From the NCBI GenBank assembly GCA_946902875.1, contig OX336349.1, forward strand, positions 13,911,891 to 13,975,890: a stretch of DNA of 64,000 nt, in the 5' to 3' direction. The notes under the pieces are model-generated. The model saw only the letters and a program-made list of their open reading frames with translations, was not told the origin of the DNA and ran no database searches. Source of the DNA: Nematopogon swammerdamellus (Eukaryota; Arthropoda; Insecta; Lepidoptera; Adelidae). Below are positions 33,187 through 42,715 of the stretch, in pieces. Each line of letters begins with the position of its first letter. Position 1 is the stretch's first letter. Made by a program: the position numbers and the translations under genes.

Positions 33187-33591
33187 GCGGCCGATGGCCG
33201 AGTGGTCTGGGCGTCGGCTCCTCTTGCTAGAGGTCCGAGCTTCGAATCCGGTCGGCGTGTAGCAATGAGTTTTTTCTGACTGAAAAAATTACGTGCATAC
33301 CTAAGTGCTGCTTCACCGTTCGGAACCGGTGTAAAACTGTAGGTCCCTTCCCTTGCCCCTTACTAGGTGGTAGGCTCAAATTGTAGCCGACTGGGTTGAT
33401 ACCACCGTACTGGATGTAAGATGGCCGCATAGCAACCTCGGCGGTGTTCTTCTCTAGTCCAGTATAGCCAGCAATCCAGGGAAGTCTCCGGTATAGCACC
33501 TACCTTCTTGAAGGTGATATTGGCTGGTCGGAGCAAGCGCTTTGGCCCCTCCGACTCAGCCACCCATAACAGATTACATAAATAAAATAAT
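33187..33591 (+). mobile_element. SINE-2, full-length, tRNA-derived head
   Basis: The head has RNA polymerase III signals: box A-like TGGCCGAGTGGTC at 33195-33207 and box B-like GCTTCGAATCC at 33239-33249. It is followed by GTGTAGCAATGAGTTTTTTC, a central block GTAGGTCCCTTCCCTTG...ACTAGGTGGTAG shared with SINE-1, and a distinct 3' part ending ACATAAATAAAATAA. Other copies: 17175, 17343, 19496, 61125. Not a working tRNA gene, because the body continues for ~330 bp and recurs elsewhere. Confidence 0.75.
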
Positions 33592-33746
33592 CCCTGAGCC
33601 CCTTCTATTCCTTAGAATTCTTTGAATTTAACCATTTGAGATTAGGCTTCCACGCCCCTACCACCTACCGCGCTGATAAATTTTATCCTTGATTTATGTA
33701 TGACACTTGCGCCGGCGAAATGAAAACAATTTGCAAATAGATGCGG

Positions 33747-34091
33747 GCCGGTACTGTACCGTGTGGGGCCGGTACTTAAAAAGAATAGCCCCACTGCATC
33801 TCTCCCCGTGCATGTCGTAAGAGGCGACTAAGGGATAAGGACAAGATACTGCGCTAAAGGGCGACAAGCTAGCCACTTCTCACCTTGGCGCAGTCCTTCC
33901 ACCTAGTCATGCAGCAGGTGGGTTCTTCGTGCCTTACTTGCTGCTTGATAGTTGTCTTGTCCGTATACTGTGCTAAACGTGGTGGTCGGTGTTGTGCTGT
34001 AATTTACCAGAGTCCTTATAGCACAACACCGATTACTCTGCTTACCCTGATTGTCGGGATACAGCGTGTGTTATGAATGAATGAATGAATG
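33747..34091 (+). repeat. 330-bp repeat (family C), full copy
   Basis: TGGGGCCGGTACTTAAAAAG, GTGCATGTCGTAAGAGGCGA, CAGCAGGTGGGTTCTTCGTG, GGTGGTCGGTGTTGTGCTG, ending in (GAAT)n at 34073-34090. Direct repeat of 34471-34809. Confidence 0.75.
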
Positions 34092-34179
34092 CGGTCGACG
34101 TGTGAACGGGTGCTGAAAGATTAGGAAATGGCACATTAATTAACACATCATTATTAGGGTGGATGGCGTCGCAAAATTG

Positions 34180-34345
34180 CAAAAAAAGGGACTCTTATGG
34201 GATCACTCTGGTCTCTGTCTGTCTGTTTGTCTGTCTGTCCGTCTGTCGTTCACACGCAGATACCTCCGGATCTAATGAACCAATTTTGACGAAAGTAATG
34301 CCAAAATACACAGAAGTAGAATGTACGTACAGGGTACCTCAAAAT
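34180..34345 (+). repeat. GTCT-microsatellite repeat, second type
   Basis: GGGATCACTCTGGTCTCTG then (GTCT)n/(GTCC)n and CACACGCAGATACCTCCGG. Lies between the two direct family C repeats. Confidence 0.45.
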
Positions 34346-34470
34346 GTGAAACACATTTTTTTTTTTATAATAAGTACATTTGAGTATCTTATTGTCCTAT
34401 AGATATTGTGCAGGCAGTTTAAAAATACGTACATGGCTAAAATCACTAAATTTGCTTTAAGTAATATTTG

Positions 34471-34809
34471 TACTGTGTGGGGCTGGTACTTAAAAAGAAT
34501 AGCCCCACTGCATCTCTCCCCGTGCATGTCGTAAAAGGCGACTAGGGGATAAGGACAAGATACCGTGCTAAAGGGCGACAGGCTCGCCACCTCTCACTTT
34601 GGCACGGTACTTCCACCAAGTCATGCAGCAGGTGGTTCTTCGTGCCTTACTTGCTGCTTGATCGATCGATGTCTTGTTCGAATACTTTGCGAAACGTGGT
34701 GGTCGGTGTTGTGCTGTAATTTAGCAGAGTTCTTGCAGCACAACACCAATTGCTCTGCTTACCCCGATTGTCGGGATTCAGCGTGTGTGATATGTATGTA
34801 TGTATGTAA
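34471..34809 (+). repeat. 330-bp repeat (family C), full copy
   Basis: Same unit as 33747-34091 with a (TATG)n tail at 34791-34808 instead of (GAAT)n. A tail that differs between copies is typical of retroposed SINE/LINE 3' ends. Confidence 0.75.
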
Positions 34810-35563
34810 TATTTTCTTTCAAAGTTAAACCAAACACCGCAGTTTTGTCGCCGAATTTTTTCCTGTCAATGTTTCTTTGAAAATTCTCAAAAATTGGCGG
34901 AAAAGATTGCTTTTGTATGAACACCGCACCCACCCTTCAAATTCGGCGAGCTTTCCCATTTTATAGCAGTGGGCATTACCATTCAAAAGATTCAGGGACG
35001 CGTTACTCAGAATATGAGATTTCAGTGTTGTACGATTAAAATTATATTCCATAACGTTAACACCAACGTCAACTGCAACGTCCGTGCACTCCGGACGTTG
35101 CCGTAAATTCCGTAATCAACGTATCAAATGTTTTATCCTTCGTAGAGATGTGAAGTTGTGCAAGTGACAACTTTCCAATGACGGACTGCTTTCAAGTGTT
35201 CAGGATATCGGCCTCAATCAGCTGGTGCAATGTGTTGTGTTAGTGTCAGTACCTGCGGAGTGTAGCGCTGACACAGCCATTAGTTCGAACAAAATTACGC
35301 ACTGCGCAAAAATATACACCGATATGCAATATGCTCAGCTGACCAATCCGGGCGGATTAGGCCCTGCTACCTACAAATGTACATAGTAAGGTTAGGCGAG
35401 GGACCTACAGTTTCAATTTGAATCCGAGCCACGGCGAACTTGAACGGTTGAACGGCCACCCATCCAAAGTATGACCGCGCTCTCGTAGAAAATACATAAT
35501 TGCATGAGAGCCGAGCCGCGGTGACGAGACACTCGGACGTGAACGTGGTTCACCTTGACCGTT
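34810..35563. other. Unassigned sequence
   Basis: About 750 bp. A GGCCACCCATCC / CCTGCTACCTAC stretch near 35345-35470 resembles strongly decayed SINE-1 complement. No gene. Confidence 0.35.
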
Positions 35564-35878
35564 TTTAGGTTTCCGTATCCCGTACGGAAGCCTATTACTA
35601 AGCCTACGCTGGCGCCGCCGTCTGTCTGTCTGTCTGTCTGTCTGCCTGTCTGTCCTACTGCTGTATCATTGGAACCGTATTAGGTAGCCGGTTGAAATTT
35701 TCACAGAATGTGTTATTATTATGGCGGATATAACAAAAATTATAAAAAATTCCCATGCATGGGGAGGTCCCATAAGGGTCCCATACAAGAAACGTGTTTT
35801 TTTAAAAAAAAATTGTGGTGCACTAAACCTCGGTGCGCGTGTCTGAGTCGCATTTGCCGGTTTTTTTTTTTTTTTCAT
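35564..35878 (-). mobile_element. (GTCY)n-carrying MITE
   Basis: GTTTCCGTATCCCGTACGGAAGCC, a (GTCT)n run at ~35620-35655, TTGAAATTTTCACAGAATGTG and the terminus GTCGCATTTGCCGGTTTTTT. Confidence 0.65.
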
Positions 35879-36239
35879 TCCGTTTCATAACAGTTCATAA
35901 CATTTCGTCATTTCAATAGTGTACTTTTCGTCAGGGGTCGAGATAAGCAAGGGCATACATTTCATTTTATGTTATCTTCGTGCGGTACTTGTACTCATAC
36001 ATCTATACATTTTGATAAACAAAGTAGTGAGTGGCCCGGTACTTGAAAATAATAGGCAACGTGTATGTTGTAAAAGTTTGTTAAGTGTTAAACTTGTTTC
36101 CACGCTGAGGGTTCCGTAGCTACGTTCTTGCGCATATAACGAGTATATGTGTTGTAAAGTGTTACTGGATTTCCTACGATCCCCTAAGTAGTATAATATC
36201 ACTTGGTGCTACACATTACTTGGGGACTTGAATCATTTG
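35879..36239. other. Unassigned sequence
   Basis: Includes a short GGCCCGGTACTTGAAAATAATAGG scrap of the family C repeat near 36031. Nothing else. Confidence 0.3.
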
Positions 36240-36600
36240 AATCATAGCCTGTTTAACAGTTACGACAATTACCGAGGCTCCGATGAACTAGCTTCCCTTA
36301 TCCGTCCTGCCCCGATCCGCATCCGTCACACCCGCCGGACTCGCTCGGAACATCCATAATATGTTGTTAACACCCAACTTCTGAAAAATGCATCGCTTCA
36401 CGAAATCGATCCTGTGTCATACGGCGAAAATATGGAACGGACTTCCGGTAAGTGTGGTACTACCTACAACCTGGGGATCTTCAAAGGGAGTGTTAAGCCT
36501 CTTCCATTCATAGTGACATCATGCGCTTAGCGGGAATGGGGAGCGGGGACAGAGGCATCGCTTCCACACCCCCCCCCCGTTTCCTCTTTAATAGAGCGGG
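36240..36600 (+). pseudogene. LINE reverse transcriptase C-terminal tail (second Jockey/CR1-like family)
   Basis: In shifting frames the sequence reads TKSILCHTAKIWNGLPVSV and then LGIFKGSVKPL, the same layout as the LINE-J tail but clearly another family. Frame breaks between the two parts show decay. No catalytic region remains. Confidence 0.5.
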
Positions 36601-37224
36601 ATGGAATTGCCACAAGGGGCTTACGTTAAAACAAAGCGAATTTAAAATTATTTAAGCTTTGTAAATTTTTCAAATCGTGCTTCACTCAAGAATATAAAAT
36701 TGTATTTAGAGAAAAATTATAAAAAATATTCATTAATTCTTTATATTTTTACAATAGAAATTGCCGCAAAAATAGAGGAATTTTTGATTTTTTTTTCTAT
36801 CGAGCGAAGTTAAAAAACTTGCTGTTTCAACGTCGAGGTTCACTAAAGATAATAATGTAGATTGAAGACCTAGAACATTCCCTAGACTTATCTTTATCCT
36901 ATGGTAAAATTATCCGAGTGGTAGTGGTAGAGGCTTCATAAATTAGAGAACGACCTGTTTTGTCTGCCTTTTAGCCGGCCGCGGCGCGGGCGGCGGCGCG
37001 GCGTGGCGCCTCTCTAAACGTGGTTTTGCGAGTAATGGTGTTATTGGCTGTGTCTGACCTTCTTTTGAACGTTTGCGCACAGCGCCGGTTGCCCATAATA
37101 AAAAAAACTGAAAACTCGCCAAAACTCTACCTCGCAGTAATTCTCCACTGTATCTTCTGCTAAGAATGTTTCATCTGCTATCATGAGCTACCCGCGTGGG
37201 AAACCTCAGCCTCGTTAGCCAAAA
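36601..37224. other. Unassigned sequence with a GC-rich patch
   Basis: Mostly AT-rich. A short CGGCGCGGGCGGCGGCGCGG patch lies at 36978-36998. GGTTTTGCGAGTAATGG followed by GGCTGTGTCTGAC near 37020 loosely resembles a LINE-J 3' UTR. Confidence 0.3.
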
Positions 37225-37609
37225 TGTCAGCCTCGATAGCTCAGTGGTGCAAACAGTCGACTGTTGCTATTGATTGTTAAGCAACGCTGGGCGCGGTCAG
37301 TACTTGGATAGGTGACCGCTCGACCGTTGGAGGCTGACCGTGGTTCGGATTCCAAGAAAACTGTAGGTCCCTTCCTTTCCTACCTTACTCGGTGGTAGGG
37401 TTCAACCCGCCCGGGTTGGTACCACCGCACTGAATGAAACGTCGGTGGAAACGGCTATGTAAATAGTTCGTGTTTTCCGTCCAGTTCAGTGTAGCCGGCA
37501 CGATCGAAGGGAAGCACTGACATGGCACCTAGTTCACCCGGTGTTATGGGCTGACATCACGGATGGTGTAGGTGATGTAGCCAACCGTGTCAGTTTCCAT
37601 AAAAAAAAA
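37225..37609 (+). mobile_element. SINE-1 reference copy, full-length, 5S rRNA-like and tRNA-like head
   Basis: Complete 385-bp SINE. It begins CAGCCTCGATAGCTCAGTGG with a box A-like TAGCTCAGTGGTG (37237-37249). Then 37278-37320 strongly resembles the 3' half of eukaryotic 5S rRNA (TTAAGCAACG...GGGCGCGG, CAGTACTTGGATAGGTGACC), and a box B-like GGTTCGGATTCC follows (37342-37353). The central domain GTAGGTCCCTTCC...GGTGGTAGGG is shared with SINE-2. The 3' end is CAGTTTCCATAAAAAAAAA. A chimera of 5S- and tRNA-derived SINEs has been described in noctuid moths (HaSE3 of Helicoverpa), which this resembles. Transcription would be by RNA polymerase III from the internal head. Confidence 0.85.
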
Positions 37610-38083
37610 CTCTCCGACCAACTACATCCACAAGGTAGTCCATGCACATGGGGAACCTCTCTACGTCCTATGTGCACATCGCGGCACTCTCGTCCAGTGT
37701 TTTATTCATCCGAGGTCCTACCCAACGCACGGTGGGCCCGCACATCTGCGGTGGGCCAGACGGGGTAGCAATTAAATATTTACGAGGTAAGTGGACTGGC
37801 ATAAATCAATTGTGCCCAACTCGCTAAGTTCGCCTCTTGATATACTGTGAGGCGCTGTGGCAGTTTTATCGTTCGAAAATTGAAAATTTGCTAATAGCGG
37901 CCATGTTGGATTGAGTGGGCCGTTAATTTTAACGTTAACTGTGATAAGTCGATTTAATGAGCGGTGGAGATCTTATAAGACGCAGTAGAGCTTAATATTA
38001 AAGCAGGTACTTACATAATTGCTTTATGGTTCCTGCCTTCCATGGAGTAGGTAAATAACTGCCTTGTACGTTGGTGCCTTACA
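37610..38083. other. Unassigned sequence
   Basis: Short overlapping frames at 37541-37827 are partly SINE and show no protein similarity. Nothing else. Confidence 0.3.
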
Positions 38084-38457
38084 TTTTTTTATGGAAACTG
38101 ACACGGTTGTCTACATCACCTACTACATCCGTGATGTCAGCCCATAACACCTTAGTGAACTAGGTGCCATGTCAGTGCTTCCCTTCGGTCGTGCCGGCTA
38201 CACTGAACGGACGGAAAACACGAACTATTTACATAGCCGTTTCGACCGACGTTTCGTTCAGTGCGGTGGTATCAACCCGGCCAGGATAAACCTTACCACC
38301 TAGTAAGGTAAGAAGGGAAGGGACCTACAGTTTAACGTTGGAATCCGAACCACGGTCAGCCTCCAACGGTCGAAAGGTCCCCAATTCCAAGTACCGATCG
38401 CGCCCAGGGTTTCATAATAATAGTCGACCGACCCGAAACTAAGCTACCGAGGCTGAC
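38084..38457 (-). mobile_element. SINE-1, full-length
   Basis: Poly(T) then GGAAACTGACACGGTTGTC through the complement of the 5S-like block to AAGCTACCGAGGCTGAC. Convergent with the copy at 37225-37609, about 475 bp away. Confidence 0.85.
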
Positions 38458-38772
38458 TAAAAGTTTTATGTTTTGACAATACATATACAATAGCACTTCT
38501 GGCACGAAATTGTTCTGTGTTTGCACTGCACGGCGCGCCGCGTGCGGCATACTTGCAGTTCTATTGTAGTGTAGCCGAAGCGCAGCTAGATGCATGCACG
38601 CTATGTCGAAACAACAATGTAGACACACGCAAGCTAATTATTACGAGTCGCCGCGCCGCTCCGCCTCCGCCCCCCGCCAGCGCCGGAGCCGACCCCCATT
38701 TTACCGGGTGAAGCTATGAAAATAAAATTATGGAGTGGCCTCGCTACAAATTTCAAGGTATAGCACTCTTGC
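38458..38772. other. Unassigned, partly CpG-rich
   Basis: CGCCGCGCCGCTCCGCCTCC around 38650-38670 in an AT-rich setting. It borders a SINE-1 head, as does the GC-rich island at 7337-7567. No gene recognised. Confidence 0.3.
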
Positions 38773-38776
38773 ATAT
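38773..38776. repeat. 4-bp target site duplication (ATAT), left
   Basis: ATAT directly before the left LTR, matched by ATAT at 50212-50215 directly after the right LTR. Four-base duplications are usual for Ty3/Gypsy integrases. Confidence 0.7.
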
Positions 38777-41261
38777 TGCCACGTTCGCCCGGCCGACTTC
38801 GGTGAAGCCGTTCCAGTCGTCGTGCAAATAGTTCGGTAGGTATTGATAGTAGGCAATAAAAGAGTAGGTACCTTACCGAAATATAGTTATATTTATTTAG
38901 TACTACAATAGTTCAGTAGAAGTGGACTAGATCCGTAATAATTTTTATCCGTGAAGCGGATTACAACATTGTACAGTCTACAATAGTTCAGTAGATTATA
39001 TTTATCCGTGAAGCGGATTCAACATTGTACCGTACTACAATAGTTCAGTAGATTATATTTATCCGTGAAGCGGATTCAACATTGTACAGTACTACAATAG
39101 TTCAGTAGATTATATTTATCCGTGAAGCGGATTCAACATTGTACCGTACTACAATAGTTCAGTAGATTATATTTATCCGTGAAGCGGATTCAACATTGTA
39201 CAGTACTACAATAGTTCAGTAGATTATATTTATCCGTGAAGCGGATTACAACATTGTTCAGTACTCCAATAGTTCAGTAGATTATATTTATCCGTGATTC
39301 TTACATCGCAGTTACATAATTTACTTATCTTATGGGTAGTCGTAGCTCCGGACGCGAGAAGCGAGTAGGGGGAGGGGGAAGAAAACTAGAAGTCCCGGAG
39401 AGAGCGTAGGTTAGCAGGGAGTGGTCGCTTGTAGGCCGTGAGAGTGGCTCGGCCGCCAGTCGCACTCGGAGTAGACATCGGTCAGGGGTCAGGTAGGCCA
39501 GACTCGGGCGAGAGCGATCAGGAGGGTAGCCGCATAGTCAGCATTGCGGGATCGGCACGAATCGGCCCCACGCCTTCAGCGAGGCGGCGGGTGTGAGGGT
39601 TAGCGTGACTTGCTCGCCCAAGCCAAGCTCACACTTTCCGATCAGGCTTGCTCAGCCAAGCTCGCTAGCCCCGACCAAGCTCCCACTGCAATGTTGGTTA
39701 CAAGACCAGCATTAGCAGGGTGATATTATAAATTTAAACATGTAAAGCGAGGTGGTTTAAGCGTTAGAGCGCAATACACAAGCACCAATATTCACATCAT
39801 AAGCAGTAAGCATAATTTAATTTAGCATCGAATAGCGAAATAAACACAATATAATTAAGACACAGTAGCAGTAGATAGCATCGGCAAATATAGTGCGGCG
39901 CGGCCCTCCTACATGCTCAGGGTCCGGCACGCACGCCTTTCACTTCAAGCAATTTTTCAAACACAACCAATACAGATTACAGAGAATAGGTAAATTTATT
40001 CATTATAAAATAAAAAGAAAGAATAAAGTGAGTAAGGTGACCTTGAGAATATTGTCTTTTGGAAATAAATTTTATACCTGAAAGTATTACTTGTTTTTTT
40101 TTCTTTACTTTCCATTCACTAGAATTAAAATGTTAGTGAGAGTTCGGCTTTTCAGGTTCACCTTTATGGCTTAGTGGCCCGGCTACTACCTCCGCTCTCA
40201 TGAACATAAACATTAAAAATTATTGGTAGCAATTCTCAATTTCTCAATAGAATGTGTTCTTTTCTTTTCAAAGTCACAATATGGCCGCGCCAAAAATACA
40301 TGCAGTTCTCACTAATGGCGGCGGCCCTGCCACAAGGTACAAATAACTAATTTCTACCATTCCTTAGTAGGTGGGGAACACAAGAACATTATGTACGGCA
40401 AGTACAGCCTAGTAGTGGAGTGCAAGCTGAAATTACAAGCAGTTAGATAGAAGAAAAATGTGCACATTGAGTCAGCAATTCGTAGAAAAATGTTAGCCGT
40501 AGACACAAACATTACTACAAAACAAGGAGGATCTGAATTACATTCTTATTAACCAAGCGCAACTTAGGGATGTGCTACCTAGCAGGCGTACCTTGTGTGG
40601 GAGGTTTCTTATTTTTAGCAGTTCAGGTTCGCTGCAAACTCGGCGACTGCAGAAACGAAAGTGATTCGGTCAGCAATTCGTACTGCGCAGATTGAGCTCC
40701 TAAGGCCGTCGACACAGTCGCGGGCACGAGTAGAACGGGTGCTCGTAGATCGACTAAGTTGACCGCCTATTGTAAGTAGTAATGTTCTTAGTGAACTTTA
40801 TAGCCGTCAATAACGATTTTATTGAAAAAGAATTAATATTTATTAATATTTAGTTACAGAAAATGTCAGATATGTTGAATTTTCCCACAGTTTACATTAG
40901 AAAAGAATGTTTGTATCTCAGGGAATAGCATCCTATTCAAACGTGTCAATCCAAACAATAAAAAGTCCTTTCAATTAGGTTGATAACTCTAAAGACGACT
41001 CGAAGGTCGACTAGGTTGACACTCCGATCTCCGCAAAGCAAAAGAAATCCTGTGTGTGTCGTCGCCTTAGCCGCCGTGAGAACCCCTTTGCTGTGATTGG
41101 CTGCCGAAGTAGGCAAAGACACGTTGTTATAGCGGCCCGATCTTCCGCGCGATTTGCGCGGCAATCTAATCAAGCGTATTTTATGTTCGACGAGTGTAGT
41201 TTATAATAGAATATTTTACTAGTTAACTTAGCAAACACGGCGGGAAATTCGCATCGTGTCA
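38777..41261 (-). repeat. 3' LTR (left), 2,485 bp
   Basis: In element orientation it starts TGACACGATG and ends GTGGCA, giving TG...CA termini with a 6-bp inverted TGACAC/GTGTCA-like match (TGNCAC). It is unusually long for this class. It contains a 57-bp tandem array near its 3' end. Confidence 0.93.
38903..39297. repeat. 57-bp minisatellite inside the 3' LTR
   Basis: About six to seven copies of a unit beginning CTACAATAGTTCAGTAGATT and containing TCCGTGAAGCGGA (a small hairpin) and CAACATTGTA. Unit starts at 38978, 39035, 39092, 39149 and 39206 give a 57-bp period; the first spacing is 75 bp. Units alternate between GTACCGTA and GTACAGTA at the junction. Confidence 0.9.
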
Positions 41262-41275
41262 GTGCCTCCCCTCTC
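41262..41275 (-). other. Polypurine tract
   Basis: On the minus strand GAGAGGGGAGGCAC immediately precedes the TGACAC start of the 3' LTR, the expected plus-strand primer position. Confidence 0.7.
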
Positions 41276-42715
41276 AGGAAGCGTTGAACGTCAGTGACGA
41301 CGCGCGCCCGGCCCGGGCGCCGAACCAGGTTCGCACTAGCTAGTTAGATCCCAGCACGGCTGGAAGTAACTGGAGAAAGTATAAGAGTTTGTTGCACAAA
41401 TTAGCGACTCAACAGCAGAGAAGATAGACGTAGAACTACATAAAGGTTGATCAGTACGGATAACCGAAGAATTAGCTAACTATAAAGTTGATAGAATAGA
41501 AAAAAAATTATAATGTGGTAATAGCTTAGAACGAGAATACTAGTATCTGTAGCACATAGTAAGGAAGTCAGATGACTCTCTTTTTAAATATAGCCGTAGT
41601 AGGCAGGGTGACGGTATAGCCCGTTTTATTTACAGTGGCTTATTTTTTTTTTTTTTTTTTTATCGGAGTTCCAGCCGAGGAACCTAGAAGATCCCAGAGA
41701 CGACTGTTACCGCTCCGTAGCGTTTTAGTTAAGTCAGCCCGGTAGAACGGATGGCGTCTCGAGCAGACTGGCAACCGAACGGGTCAGACGAGGTATAGGA
41801 CAACGTACGCCAGTAGTGGCCGGCAGAGGTACGTCGCCCGACAGCATAGCGAGAGGTGGCGGATAGCTTCCGACAGAACACCTAGTCAAGTAGTGAGAAC
41901 TTTAAGCTCAAAACAATAATTCTAAGCCTACCTACTATATACAAAAGCGCTTACAAGACCGCACGGGTTCCTAGCGGCCATCATCTAACATTCAAGTCCT
42001 TCCATTCATCACTGGCATTCCAGACTTGCCTATCTAGTTATGATAGGGCAAGTCCCCCTTGCATTCTTGCCGGGCAACTCCTGTCAGCGAAGTTGTCCGG
42101 CGCCCGCAAGCCCCAGGCTCTGATTCTAGTCCGAAATGAAACAACCTAGCAAGTTGAAGCTACAAAAAAAATTTTGAGAAGAATTTAGCTGCAGGGCAGA
42201 CGGAGTAATGAATTTGTAGTAGGCCTTGACAAAACTCACCGATAGGACTACAGCTGTTAAACCCCAATGGCCGAAACATTTTCCCATTCCCGCCGGTAAT
42301 AATGGACTGCAAAGTTAAATGTAGAATTTAATGTCGAAATTGAAATGTCCATCTCGAGTACCACCTTTTTGTTCTAGTTAACCAAACTTGGTGGACCGGT
42401 CGATCTTGTTTTTAAGATCTACTCGATAAATGTACCATTGCAGGTTGTAGTCCTGGTACAAACAAATTTAGAAAAACACATAACACTTAGGAACCTATAT
42501 TCAAACGTCTACCTATTTATCCGCACTGATCCGACACTAAGATAGACTAAACAATTAAGAATTACCAGATGGGACTCGCCAACAATAGCTTGTTCGCAAA
42601 TCAGAAGCCATCGATAAAAAAAAACCAATAAAACGTTATAACAGAATTGGTTAATAGTAAGTAGTAGCAGAAAAAAAAAAATTTTTTTTTTTTTTTGGTT
42701 AATATAGATAGACCT
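41276..42715 (-). other. Noncoding 3' spacer of the LTR element
   Basis: About 1.44 kb between the integrase stop and the polypurine tract, with no frame above 60 codons on either strand. It holds a T-run at ~41645-41662 and another at ~42680-42695 (+ strand). It occupies the position where an env gene would lie in env-bearing relatives, but no env remnant is recognisable. Confidence 0.6.

Noticed and set aside
33187..33260. tRNA gene
   Set aside because: A and B boxes are present, but the sequence continues into a ~330-bp body repeated elsewhere; it is a SINE head.
37278..37320. 5S rRNA gene
   Set aside because: Only the 3' half resembles 5S, and it is embedded in a dispersed SINE.
38903..39297. 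CRISPR array
   Set aside because: Units are contiguous 57-bp tandem repeats without unique spacers, inside an LTR of a eukaryotic element.
41276..42715. env gene of the LTR element
   Set aside because: No frame above 60 codons and no membrane or signal segment in this interval.
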